Both the position numbers and the translations under genes were made by a program. DNA of 49,886 bases from CAZJLN01 sp964540765 (GTDB taxonomy: Bacteria; Chloroflexota; Anaerolineae; Anaerolineales; Anaerolineaceae), in assembly GCA_964540765.1 (NCBI GenBank), contig CAZINW010000014.1:1-49886 (forward strand), written 5' to 3'. Below, piece by piece: positions 15,697 to 23,955 of this stretch (its first letter is position 1; each line of letters opens with the position of its first letter). The notes beneath the pieces were generated by a model, which had not been told where the DNA came from, made no database searches, and saw only the letters and a program-made list of their open reading frames with translations.

Positions 15697-16587
15697 TTAT
15701 TCATAGACATCATCTTTGGTCATCATGCGTAACTGCAAGAAACCAAAAATAAAAACTGTAAGGAACAGAATTGCGCTCATGGCACTCGCTTTACCCATGT
15801 TCGAATATTTAAAAGCAATCTTCATGATATAAGTAAGCGATACTTCTGTATTATGGAAAGGCCCTCCTCCGGTCATAATGCTTACGATATCGTAGTTCGA
15901 TACAAAACCACCCGTAATAGACATCAGCACATTTACAACGATGGTACTGTTTAACTGAGGGATCGTGATATAGAAAAATCTTTGCAAAGCATTTGCACCG
16001 TCAATTTCAGCTGCTTCATACAAATCTTTTGGGATCGCCTGCAAACCGGCTATATAGAGTACCATATGATATCCTGTCCACTTCCAGATATCAACCCAAA
16101 TCACACTGAATAATGCATACTTGGGATCGCTGAGCCAGCCCACGATCATGCTCTCCAGACCCAATTTTGTCAGCAATGCATTTAAGAGCCCAAAGGTAGG
16201 GTTATAAATCCAAACCCAGAGTAAGCCTATAACAATATAAGACATTGTTACAGGCATGTAAATACCGGTGCGAAAAATTGTGTTAAATGGAATTTTCTTA
16301 ACCAAGATAAATGCGAGAAACAATGCCAGGATATTTTTTACAACTGTGACTGAAATTGCATAAACAAATGTATTTTTCATGGATTGCCAAAAAACATTGT
16401 CAGCCAAAATAAATCGATAGTTATTTAGTCCAATCCATTCCATTTCACCGAAACCGTCCCATTTGTGAAGGCTTGTCCATAATCCGGTGAAAAAAGGTAT
16501 TATTACAAAAGCAGTAAAAAGGAGAATTGCTGGTAAGCACATTAAATATGGAAACAACTTATCCAATAAATGATTAATCTTCTTCAT
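15697..16587 (-). CDS. Carbohydrate-type ABC transporter permease (MalF-like)
   Basis: 296 aa with six predicted helices and the EAA loop EAAEIDGANALQRFFYITIPQL. The first helix is PYLMCLPAILLFTAFVIIPFF. The start was placed at MKKINHLLDKL because a purine-rich AGAAAGAGAAC precedes it and because extension upstream adds a non-family peptide. It is separated from the binding-protein gene by about 240 bp, in which CACCGGCC (near 16683) and GGCCGGTG (near 16808) could pair over a distance. Works with the MalG-like partner downstream. Confidence 0.91.
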   Translation of the reverse strand: MKKINHLLDKLFPYLMCLPAILLFTAFVIIPFFTGLWTSLHKWDGFGEMEWIGLNNYRFILADNVFWQSMKNTFVYAISVTVVKNILALFLAFILVKKIPFNTIFRTGIYMPVTMSYIVIGLLWVWIYNPTFGLLNALLTKLGLESMIVGWLSDPKYALFSVIWVDIWKWTGYHMVLYIAGLQAIPKDLYEAAEIDGANALQRFFYITIPQLNSTIVVNVLMSITGGFVSNYDIVSIMTGGGPFHNTEVSLTYIMKIAFKYSNMGKASAMSAILFLTVFIFGFLQLRMMTKDDVYE

Positions 16588-16830
16588 AAGTTCTCTTTCT
16601 GCAACTTTGCCACACAAAATTCTCCAATCCAGTGAAAAAATTTGTAATGTTCCTGTTGTATTAAGTCCTGTCAATAAAAATGGCACCGGCCATCCCGATA
16701 AAGCACAACTGTAAAAGCGATTCCTATTCTCAAGAATTGCTTTTTATATTCACCAAAGCTGTTGCAAATTCTCCGGAAAATAAACAGTAGTTATGTCGTA
16801 AAGGCAGGCCGGTGTTTTTCATAAACTAAT

Positions 16831-18252
16831 TCATTTCATATATTGGGTAAGATCCGGAATGAAAGAAGGAGTAATATCTTCCAGCTGCGAATCTGTAAAG
16901 TTGTTCCACCAATCATATATATAATTTTTTTCAATGACAACTGTATCGTACGATTCTTGAACCATAGCCGCAGCTTCTTCACCTGTAATCGTGCCGGCTA
17001 TTACGGCAGGAATCGCCTGGCAAAACGCATCGTTGACCTCTGCTGGCCATAACCAATCCAGATAAACAGATGTATGCGGAACAATGATTTCGTTCAATTG
17101 TTTGCTTATTTCTGATTCTCCAGTATCCACGTCTTTGAAGACCTTGAATTTCGTTGGACCATTTGCAGTTAAGATTCTTCCTGCATTTTCAGCACGAGTA
17201 AGAAACTCTATCAATCGCATTGCATTCTCCAGATGGGATTCATCAATAAACGAGGGAATAAAGAGACCACCGTCTCCAACACCAAATGCATGTTCAGAAT
17301 AAGCATTTTCAGTCATAAGAGGAAATTCCATTATTCCGATGTTAATATCCGGATTCGCTGCTTCTATATAAGGAATATAGCCGTCGAGTAAAAATAGCAT
17401 TGCAACTTTTTCTTGCGCAAAAGCAGCAATCATTCCGTCCGTGTTTGTATCAAAGCTATCAGTAGACATCACGCCTTCATCAAACAGTTGCTTAATATAA
17501 TTAAATGCATTGACTTCCATTTCTCCTGTGAATTTTTTCTCACCGGTCAAAAAGGCTTCCACATTTTTCACGGATTGATTTCCTGTAGCTTGTGCATAAG
17601 TATCAAAATACATCATTGGCCAGGCCCAAGAATCTTTCCCATGGATCATCATGGGAGTAATTCCCTTCTCTTCTCGGATAACTTTTGACACTTCAACAAT
17701 TTCTTCAAAAGTCTTTGGCACTTCTAAGCCTAGTTCATTAAAGATATCAGTGTTGTAAATCATAGTGGTACAGCCACCATCAGCAAGTGGCAGTATCCAC
17801 AACTTACCGCCCATAATGCTACTTTCCAAAATGCCATCCTCATAGCGATCGACTAAACCTGCCGCCAGATCAGTTAAATCCATCACCATGCCACCGGGAC
17901 CCAAGGGGGATTGAACCAGACCAACGCCAGTAACACCAACATCAACTGGATCTCCGGCTAATTTTGCCGCAGTTAGTATTTGAGGATATACATCCCAGGT
18001 CCCTTGATATCGAGCATCAACTTTAATTCCTGTTTCAGCTTCGAAATCAGAGAAGACTTGTGCCCAAGCTTCTTCCTGCTCTGGTGATGATAGAGTGGAA
18101 TTCAGGAAGTAAACAACATTCTCCTCTTGATTTTCTGGTGGCAATTCAGAGGTCGCTTCGGTTTCGGATACTGGAGTGGATGTTTTGCATCCAATAGTTC
18201 CAAAGAGCAGGACCAAAACTAAAATTATGTGACTAAACTTTCTTAAATTCAT
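16831..18252 (-). CDS. ABC transporter extracellular solute-binding lipoprotein
   Basis: 473 aa. A signal peptide with lipobox GTIGC places the lipidated Cys at residue 22, followed by a Thr/Ser/Glu-rich linker. The body is a family 1 (CUT1) solute-binding protein with FSDFEAETGIKVDARYQGTW near the N-terminus, then ITPMMIHGKDSWAWPMMYFD and MDLTDLA. The start has AAAGGAG 8 nt upstream; an earlier in-frame ATG would spoil the signal peptide. It captures the substrate on the outer membrane face and delivers it to the two permeases. Family members mostly bind oligosaccharides, so a nucleoside or ribose ligand is an inference from the operon. Confidence 0.9.
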   Translation of the reverse strand: MNLRKFSHIILVLVLLFGTIGCKTSTPVSETEATSELPPENQEENVVYFLNSTLSSPEQEEAWAQVFSDFEAETGIKVDARYQGTWDVYPQILTAAKLAGDPVDVGVTGVGLVQSPLGPGGMVMDLTDLAAGLVDRYEDGILESSIMGGKLWILPLADGGCTTMIYNTDIFNELGLEVPKTFEEIVEVSKVIREEKGITPMMIHGKDSWAWPMMYFDTYAQATGNQSVKNVEAFLTGEKKFTGEMEVNAFNYIKQLFDEGVMSTDSFDTNTDGMIAAFAQEKVAMLFLLDGYIPYIEAANPDINIGIMEFPLMTENAYSEHAFGVGDGGLFIPSFIDESHLENAMRLIEFLTRAENAGRILTANGPTKFKVFKDVDTGESEISKQLNEIIVPHTSVYLDWLWPAEVNDAFCQAIPAVIAGTITGEEAAAMVQESYDTVVIEKNYIYDWWNNFTDSQLEDITPSFIPDLTQYMK

Positions 18253-18329
18253 GTTTGTATCTCCTTTTTTTTTAAAACATTTTGACGATTTGATCATTAG
18301 TTACCATAAATTCCTTATGTTCGAATCAA

Positions 18330-19259
18330 TTAATTTAAGGGAGTCTCTTTTTTTATGAACTCCAAGGTTTCCAATCGATCAGGAATTGATATTTGTGCCC
18401 CGATGCGAGTCACTGCCAGGGCTGCCGCTGCAGATGCATATAGCAGTGCATCAGGCTCAGATTTTCCTTCGAGAATTGAGGCAGCGTAAGCACCTACAAA
18501 GGTATCGCCCGCTGCAGTTGTATCGACAACTTTTACTTTAAATGCCGGTTGGTAGAGGCGAAGAATATTATTCACAAAAACCGCGCCTTCTGACCCAAGG
18601 GTAATGATTACGGATCTCACACCTGATCCATGCAAATAGGTGGCTGCATCAAACGCAGTTTTCTGGTCCAAAATGGTAATACCACTTAAAGTGGAGCCTT
18701 CTGTCTCATTAATAATAAGCACATCCAATTTTTTTAGAATTTCCAATGGGATCGCATAGATCGGTGCTGCGTTCAGGATGACCTTGATGCCATTCTGGTG
18801 TGCTTGCTCTACGACCTTGTGAACCGTCTGGAGTGGAATCTCATGCTGCAACAAAATCATGTCGGAATGGGATATGTCTGCCCATAATTCTTCTATGAAC
18901 GAAGTTGAAACCAGAGCGTTTGTACCGGGCACAATAATAATGCGATTTTCTCCATTTTCCTCTACAATAATGGCCGCTGTGCCGGTCGAGATATCCGGTA
19001 ATACCTGGACACCGCTCGTATTCACACCAGCTTCCGTAAGCGATCCCAGTAAGGCCGGTCCAAAAGCATCCTGACCGACACAGCCAATCATATGGGTGGA
19101 TGCACCTGCCCGACTGGCTGCCACAGCTTGATTGGCGCCTTTTCCACCAGGGATAAGGTGACAACTGGTGCCAGCGATTGTTTCACCCGCCAGTGGTACA
19201 CGGGGAGCACGTACCACCAGGTCCATATTTAAACTACCAATAACCGTAATCTCATGCAT
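18330..19259 (-). CDS. rbsK: Ribokinase (PfkB family)
   Basis: 309 aa, typical length. Motifs are GSLNMDLVVRAPRVPLAGET at the N-terminus, GGKGANQAVAASRAG (substrate lid) and VDTTAAGDTFVGAYAA with the catalytic Asp in AGDTF. It phosphorylates ribose at O5 with ATP in the cytoplasm. Its ATG overlaps the regulator's stop (TAATG), so the two are translationally coupled. With the nucleoside hydrolase in the same operon, it would feed nucleoside ribose into the pentose phosphate pool. Confidence 0.93.
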   Translation of the reverse strand: MHEITVIGSLNMDLVVRAPRVPLAGETIAGTSCHLIPGGKGANQAVAASRAGASTHMIGCVGQDAFGPALLGSLTEAGVNTSGVQVLPDISTGTAAIIVEENGENRIIIVPGTNALVSTSFIEELWADISHSDMILLQHEIPLQTVHKVVEQAHQNGIKVILNAAPIYAIPLEILKKLDVLIINETEGSTLSGITILDQKTAFDAATYLHGSGVRSVIITLGSEGAVFVNNILRLYQPAFKVKVVDTTAAGDTFVGAYAASILEGKSEPDALLYASAAAALAVTRIGAQISIPDRLETLEFIKKETPLN

Positions 19260-20275
19260 TATGATGCCCTCATCATGCTTGTGGATTCCCTTACAATAAG
19301 TTTTGCCGGTAATATGACCCGCATATTTTCTTCAAGACGATTACCCTGAAGACGTTCGATGAGCAAATTTGTGGCATTTTGTGCCAGTTCGTCAAAAGGT
19401 TGTGCAACTGTGGTCAGTGCAGGGGAAACAGCAGAGGCAAGTTCAATATCATCAAATCCAACGATGGAAAGATCAGCCGGTACAGACAAACCAGCCTTGC
19501 GGGCAGCAGTCATGGCACCAATAGCCATCATATCATTCAATACAAAGACAGCGGTCGGCTTACAGGGATCTTCGAGTAACTTTTGCATTTCTGTTTCGCC
19601 ACCTTTAATCTGGAAGTCTCCAACTTTTACCAGATTTGAACGAAAAGGGAGTCCGTATTCATGCAAAGCACGCTTATAACCTTCAACGCGCAGCATACTT
19701 GGTGAAAGGTTGTCCGGACCAGTGATGCAGGCAATGCAAACATGACCCAGATCAAGAAGGTGGCGGGTGGCTTCGTAGCCGGCTTTTTCATTATCCAATA
19801 AGACGACATCGGCAAGTTCGAGAGGAACATCACGGTCAGCCACAACCACTGGAATTCTATTATCAAGAAAAAGTTGCAGATCCCGCACTTCCCCACCCGC
19901 AGAGATGAATATGACCCCATCAACCTGTTTGGCAATTAATGTATGAATATAATTGGTCTGTTTGGCAGGGTTGTTATCGCTATTCCCTAAAATGACGCTG
20001 TAACCCTGCTGATAGCCAAAGTCTTCAATCTTACGGGCAATTTCCGCAAAAAAAAGGTTGGATGCGTCCGGGACGATCAAACCTATTGTCTTTGTTTTGC
20101 CACTTCGCAAGGAGCGCGCAACATTGTTGGGGTGATACCCCAGCTTGTCAAGCGCAGCAAGAACACGTGATTTGGTATTTGAGCCAACATAACGTGTTTC
20201 ATTGATCACATGTGAAACAGTTGTAAACGAAACCCCTGCCTCTTTAGCTACATCTTTAATCGTTACTCGCTTCAT
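19259..20275 (-). CDS. LacI family transcriptional regulator (RbsR-like)
   Basis: 338 aa. The N-terminal LacI helix-turn-helix has TIKDVAKEAGVSFTTVSHVI and the hinge helix NNVARSLRSGKTKTIG. The rest is a periplasmic-binding-protein fold with VDGVIFISAGG and PADLSIVGFDDIELA. It heads the operon and is followed by overlapping rbsK. A 20-bp perfect palindrome of LacI type lies 9 bp before its start, between promoter and Shine-Dalgarno (AAAGGA), so autoregulation of the whole operon is expected. The inducer is probably ribose, a nucleoside or a related metabolite. Confidence 0.93.
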   Translation of the reverse strand: MKRVTIKDVAKEAGVSFTTVSHVINETRYVGSNTKSRVLAALDKLGYHPNNVARSLRSGKTKTIGLIVPDASNLFFAEIARKIEDFGYQQGYSVILGNSDNNPAKQTNYIHTLIAKQVDGVIFISAGGEVRDLQLFLDNRIPVVVADRDVPLELADVVLLDNEKAGYEATRHLLDLGHVCIACITGPDNLSPSMLRVEGYKRALHEYGLPFRSNLVKVGDFQIKGGETEMQKLLEDPCKPTAVFVLNDMMAIGAMTAARKAGLSVPADLSIVGFDDIELASAVSPALTTVAQPFDELAQNATNLLIERLQGNRLEENMRVILPAKLIVRESTSMMRAS

Positions 20276-20284
20276 CAGATTCCT

Positions 20285-20304
20285 TTGCGCAAACGTTTGC
20301 GCAA
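20285..20304. promoter_or_regulatory. LacI-family operator (20-bp perfect palindrome)
   Basis: TTGCGCAAACGTTTGCGCAA, self-complementary throughout with the central CG of LacI-family sites. It lies between the promoter and the start codon of the regulator gene. A second, partial AAACGTTT occurs at 20369-20376, across the left edge of repeat copy B. Confidence 0.85.
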
Positions 20305-20315
20305 TCGTTTACCTA

Positions 20316-20344
20316 AATTTAACATAACAATAACAATTTGTCAA
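20316..20344 (-). promoter_or_regulatory. Promoter of the nucleoside/ribose operon
   Basis: On the minus strand, TTGACA (20339-20344), a 17-bp spacer and TAAATT (20316-20321). The operator follows directly downstream. Confidence 0.75.
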
Positions 20345-20372
20345 GGGCTTTTATCAGGGTATTTTATCAAAC

Positions 20373-20722
20373 GTTTTTTATCAAAGCTGGCGTTAATTAC
20401 GGAGAATTATCCTGGGGAGTAGCTTACGCTGAGAAATAGCCGTCACCAGACCTCCCAGAAAAGAGTTGGAGGTTTATGTGTGCCTGCCATGGGAAAACAC
20501 AGCCATACAGAAAAGCTGGGGATAAATGGGGTCACCCCTACGGAAAAATCGAGGTGTGTCTCCGTCCCCATGGTGGGGGGATGCATGCCTCCCTTACTAC
20601 GTTTGGGGAGTATATGTAAAGTGGCTCGCAAAAACTACGAAAACTGGCGGGGGTCCGACTCTATTGATCCCGGGCTCATCGCATGCACATCCCCGCCGCG
20701 GACCCGGGGGAATGATCGTGAT
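20373..20722 (+). repeat. 350-bp repeat, copy B
   Basis: Partner of copy A (12719-13068), same orientation, about 99% identical. It sits just upstream of the nucleoside operon promoter, while copy A sits beyond the operon's end. The left edge begins with a T6 run. Near its left edge the GGGGAGTAGC block is intact. Confidence 0.92.
20407..20525 (+). promoter_or_regulatory. yybP-ykoY (manganese riboswitch)-like segment in repeat copy B
   Basis: Same layout as in copy A, but with the uninterrupted GGGGAGTAGC after TTATCC, then GCCGTCACCAGAC and an ACCTCC/GGAGGT hairpin, closed by GGATAA at 20520-20525. The plus-strand downstream gene (fdhD) is convergent, so there is nothing evident for it to regulate. 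Confidence 0.38.
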
Positions 20723-20754
20723 CTGAAAAAGTCGATAGTCGCTAGAAGAAAAGT

Positions 20755-20796
20755 TGATAGTCGTTAGTCTCTTGACAGTGTGACTATCGACTATCA
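20755..20796 (-). terminator. Hairpin at the end of fdhD, possible terminator
   Basis: TGATAGTCGTTAGTC (20755-20769) and GACTATCGACTATCA (20782-20796) pair at 14 of 15 positions around a 12-nt loop. Read on the minus strand it overlaps the fdhD stop and is followed by CTTTTCTT. It also resembles the AGTCG-TAG motifs that trail the 350-bp repeats. Confidence 0.5.
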
Positions 20797-21567
20797 GACT
20801 TTAATGATCCTCTCCGGCCGGGTGTACAGGTTGAACGAATTCCCGCGCGCATATCCCACCAGCGTGATCCCCCAATGCTCTGCAAGCTCAATCGAATAAT
20901 CATTCGGCGATGTCAGCGATATGACCAGGGATGACCCAATACGGGCAGATTTTTGCAGCATTTCTGAGCTGATGCGCCCTGTGGAAAAAATGAGGGGTTG
21001 GGGAAACGGAATTTGGTTCAGGATGCAATAACCTGCCAATTTATCCAGGGTGTTATGCCTGCCGATATCATCAGACAGAATGAGCATCTTCTTTCCATCA
21101 CTGATAGCCGAAGTATGCACACCCCGCGTTTCCAGGTATTCCTGTTGGGCTTTCACGAAAGCCTGGAGATGATGGCAGAGTTCATCTGCTGTCAGATGGA
21201 TATCCTGCAGGTGGGGAATAGGCAAGGCGGGCAGATTAAGGGACGTAACGCCACCGGAGCACCCTGTTGTTTTGAGCCACTGCTTTGGTTTTTCCAGGTT
21301 CAGGGTCGTCTTGACTTCAACATATTCACCCGTATCGCACACCTGCACATGCACCAGGTCTGCAGCGGACTGGATGTAGCCTTCATTATAAAGAAAGCCA
21401 ACAGCCAGGCAGTCCAGCTGATGGGGCGTGCAGAGCATCTCCATCCAGGTCTTGCCATCCACAATGAGGGAAACAATCCTCTCAAGAATGATGCGGGTCT
21501 CGCGGATCTCCCACTGACCGGCATTAAATTGATAATACTTGATCGCTTTACTTCGATGATTGTTCAT
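20794..21567 (-). CDS. fdhD: FdhD, formate dehydrogenase accessory sulfurtransferase
   Basis: 257 aa, normal length. The family signatures LCTPHQLDCLAVGFLYNEG, LSDDIGRHNTLDKLAGY and STGRISSEMLQK are present. FdhD carries sulfur from a cysteine desulfurase to the molybdenum or tungsten bis-MGD cofactor of formate dehydrogenase. E. coli FdhD uses a CxxC motif; here the site reads TTGCSGGVT, with only Cys103. No formate dehydrogenase is encoded nearby. The ATG at 21567 was chosen over an upstream TTG because the extension is a low-complexity basic peptide. Confidence 0.93.
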   Translation of the reverse strand: MNNHRSKAIKYYQFNAGQWEIRETRIILERIVSLIVDGKTWMEMLCTPHQLDCLAVGFLYNEGYIQSAADLVHVQVCDTGEYVEVKTTLNLEKPKQWLKTTGCSGGVTSLNLPALPIPHLQDIHLTADELCHHLQAFVKAQQEYLETRGVHTSAISDGKKMLILSDDIGRHNTLDKLAGYCILNQIPFPQPLIFSTGRISSEMLQKSARIGSSLVISLTSPNDYSIELAEHWGITLVGYARGNSFNLYTRPERIIKV

Positions 21568-22100
21568 GCTGGTTAAAACCCTTTTTCTTTTTCTTCCTGT
21601 CAAAATATTGTAAGACCAAGTCTATCACCGAATTAACGTGACTGGCAAATCAAACCCTCTGCTCAATAAATTGCGAGCTTCTCATTTTAGCATCTCTCTG
21701 TTCGCGCCGCGAAGTCCCAGTTGTTTTCTGGGAGTGTCCCCAGTGCGAAGCCTCCCCGTGGGACCGGGCGCAGCGCCCAGCCAGAAGTGCGCATTACCCG
21801 ACAGTTCGCAGATTGGGTGGAGAGCAGATGTGTGTGAACGTATTCGTTGCACAGTGATATTAACCGATTCAGGCATTCCCGTAACCCAACAATAGCTCAA
21901 AGCAAGAAATTTTTGTGCCTTGCAGGGGAGGGTTCGTGCCAACCATTACGTTCATCAACCTTGAAGCAAACTCTCCACTTCTATAGGGATGCATCATACA
22001 CAATGTAAGCGACAGTAGACCGGAGCCCCACGACTGGGTTGTTGGATTGCGAATGGTGCGGTCAAAGGAATGCCGGCACCCTACAGCTACTATCGGCTAC
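21568..22100. other. Intergenic region with hairpins
   Basis: 533 bases between two minus-strand genes. Visible structures are TCCCAG/CTGGGA (21715-21733), GGGCGC-A-GCGCCC (21767-21779) and a TAGGGTGCG-type hairpin (22051-22084). Open frames here do not look like proteins. It may contain the fdhD promoter and decayed DNA. Confidence 0.5.
22051..22084. repeat. TAGGGTGCG-type hairpin repeat, copy 4 (inverted)
   Basis: AATGGTGCGG, an 11-nt loop and CCGGCACCCTA. The reverse complement matches the order of copies 1-3 (TAGGGTGC, loop, CGCACCATT). Confidence 0.55.
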
Positions 22101-23039
22101 TTACAATACATTGATAATGTGGGAATCCACCCGCGGCAGCATGCACGTGATGGCGTCCATTGAAACCTGGCTGATGCCCTCATTCATCACAGAAACCGTG
22201 CCAGACGCAACCCCCCAGCGCGCCACTTCCACCAAGGGCAGATCTTGCGAGAAGGCTGCCACGAGACCTGCCATAAGCGCGTCTCCGGCGCCCGTCACAT
22301 TGCGGATGGGCACCTTTGGCGGCACTGCCAGGATCATCTCTTTTTGGGAAGCCAGCAGCAGCCCATGCACCCCAATCGTGATCGCCACATACCTGATGCC
22401 CGCGCGCAGGAATGGCAGCGCAGCACGTTTACCGTCTTCATGGTTCTTGATGGCAAAACCCACATAGGCTTCCGCCTCCTCAGCATTGGGCTTGACCAGA
22501 TAGGGTCCCTCGACGCACCCCAGACGCAGAACGTTGTCATTGGCATCGAAGAAAACCCGCACGCCCTTTGCTTTCAACAGGTGGATCAGCCGGGCGAAGA
22601 AATCCTCGGGTACATCCTGGGGCAGGCTGCCTGATGCCACCCAGATATCACCTTCCCTGGCATAAGTTTCAGCTTTCTCAAGGAGAGCTTCCACCGCATG
22701 CATGGGGATGTGCGGACCGGGTTCATTGGCTTTGATGTACCACTCACCGCCTTCCTCCAGGATGACCGTATTTGTGCGCGTCTCCTCCTCCACCCAGACA
22801 AAATCCGTCTGGATGCCCAGCTTGCGCAAGCCATCTTCGAGCATGATGCCCGCACCGCCACCAACCCAGCCAAGCGCCAGCGAGTCATAGTTGAAAACGC
22901 GCAGAGAACGGCTGACATTGAAGCCCTTTCCGCCCCAATCCAGGCGCACATGATTGGTGCGCAGGACTTCATTAAAGCGAATCTGCGGGATGCTGATGGT
23001 GCGGTCGACGCAGGGGTTGGGTGTGACTGTGATGATCAT
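22101..23039 (-). CDS. 1-phosphofructokinase family hexose kinase
   Basis: 312 aa PfkB-fold sugar-phosphate kinase of the FruK/LacC/PfkB branch. It has TPNPCVDRTISI at the start, LDWGGKGFNVSRSLR for substrate binding and NVTGAGDALMAGLVAA with the catalytic Asp. It phosphorylates a phosphorylated hexose (fructose 1-phosphate, tagatose 6-phosphate or fructose 6-phosphate), and sequence alone does not choose. No PTS or tagatose genes are nearby. No good Shine-Dalgarno is visible. It ends 28 bp from the next gene's stop-side neighbour on the same strand, so it may be co-transcribed with the upstream membrane-protein gene. Confidence 0.88.
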   Translation of the reverse strand: MIITVTPNPCVDRTISIPQIRFNEVLRTNHVRLDWGGKGFNVSRSLRVFNYDSLALGWVGGGAGIMLEDGLRKLGIQTDFVWVEEETRTNTVILEEGGEWYIKANEPGPHIPMHAVEALLEKAETYAREGDIWVASGSLPQDVPEDFFARLIHLLKAKGVRVFFDANDNVLRLGCVEGPYLVKPNAEEAEAYVGFAIKNHEDGKRAALPFLRAGIRYVAITIGVHGLLLASQKEMILAVPPKVPIRNVTGAGDALMAGLVAAFSQDLPLVEVARWGVASGTVSVMNEGISQVSMDAITCMLPRVDSHIINVL

Positions 23040-23067
23040 CTCAGAGAAAGGTAGCCTTTTTTGAAGT

Positions 23068-23784
23068 TCACTGTGTCAGATCAGCATCGTGAGCGTTGAT
23101 TTTTTCATCAACCTCTGTGAGGATTTCCTCAACTTCATGCAGGTCTGATACTTCCGGCTCATTGATTTGCGGCGCCTGGGTTTGCGGCTCTTCGGTTTGC
23201 GGAAGATCTGGCAGCGGCGCAGAGGGAATTTCAGCCTCTTTCTGCACAGTCTGCTTTCCTTTAAAGAAGTGGCGGGCAAAGATCACATAGATTCCGAAAC
23301 AGATCAGGCATCCGCCCCAGAGGAAGTTGGGAGCCAGGTTATCGCCGGAAAGGTCGAATGCTTTTTCAAAGAAGGCGCCCAAGAGCAAGTATAATGCCAG
23401 ACCAAAGCCGATTAGTACGCCTGCCCAGGGGTAAAGCTCTCTATCGCGATTGGCATAACCCAGCATCCACAATCCACAGCCCAAACCGACAAAGAACAAT
23501 GCCCAGATGTAAGCCCAGGTGGACCATGCTCCGAAGAGGTTTTGGAAGAGCAGAATCAACCCCAGGGTGATGAGCAGGCAGCCGGGAATGGCAAGGGCGG
23601 CGATGGTTTTGCGGGAGCTGAGAATACCGATCAGCAGGGGCAATCCGAGCAGGACAAGAGCCAGTGGCCAGTAATGCGTCATGAGCGGATAGCCGGTGAT
23701 GCGATCCACCAGGAAGGCAATCCCGATGAGGATGACGGCTATCCCCAATAAGAGCACAACTGGAACATTACGTTTTTTCGCCAT
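23068..23784 (-). CDS. Polytopic membrane protein (LiaF/DUF5668-like N-terminus)
   Basis: 238 aa with about six hydrophobic helices in residues 5-175 (for example LLLGIAVILIGIAFLVDRI and WPLALVLLGLPLLIGIL). The 'LLLGI..IxIGxxFLxD' opening is like bacterial stress-sensing membrane proteins. The cytoplasmic tail is acidic and rich in Pro, Gln and Glu, ending in a possible short helix (HEVEEILTEVDEKINAHDAD). The start is fixed by AAGGAGG 6 nt upstream. Function is unknown; an envelope-stress role is only a guess from the helix pattern. Confidence 0.75.
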   Translation of the reverse strand: MAKKRNVPVVLLLGIAVILIGIAFLVDRITGYPLMTHYWPLALVLLGLPLLIGILSSRKTIAALAIPGCLLITLGLILLFQNLFGAWSTWAYIWALFFVGLGCGLWMLGYANRDRELYPWAGVLIGFGLALYLLLGAFFEKAFDLSGDNLAPNFLWGGCLICFGIYVIFARHFFKGKQTVQKEAEIPSAPLPDLPQTEEPQTQAPQINEPEVSDLHEVEEILTEVDEKINAHDADLTQ

Positions 23785-23842
23785 GTGAACCTCCTTCAAG
23801 ATCCCATGCTTTGATTGTAACATTTTTTAGAGAGATTTCAGT

Positions 23843-23870
23843 TGATCTCTATGGAATGATCTCTATGGAA
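23843..23870. repeat. Perfect 14-bp tandem duplication
   Basis: TGATCTCTATGGAA occurs twice without a gap, preceded by AGAGAT, which can pair with the ATCTCT of either unit. It lies just upstream of the ABC-F gene. Confidence 0.7.
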
Positions 23871-23932
23871 CAAGCCAACACCCTGTCCTTAGCATTCCCG
23901 CATGTTATACTTGCGCCTGAAAGACAATCCGC
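23865..23932 (+). repeat. Duplicated upstream sequence, copy 1 (before the ABC-F gene)
   Basis: ATGGAACAAGCxAACACC, then CCCGCATGTTATxCTTGCG, xCTGAAAG and CAATCCGC recur at 26689-26757 before lipA. The last 35 bp differ at three positions. It contains TATACT (23906-23911), a candidate -10 box that reads TATGCT in the other copy. Confidence 0.65.
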
Positions 23933-23955
23933 GCCGGAAATGCACTGACGAAACC

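Noticed and set aside
20284..20305. Terminal inverted repeat of repeat copy B
   Set aside because: The palindrome lies about 70 bp outside the repeat and is explained as the LacI-family operator.
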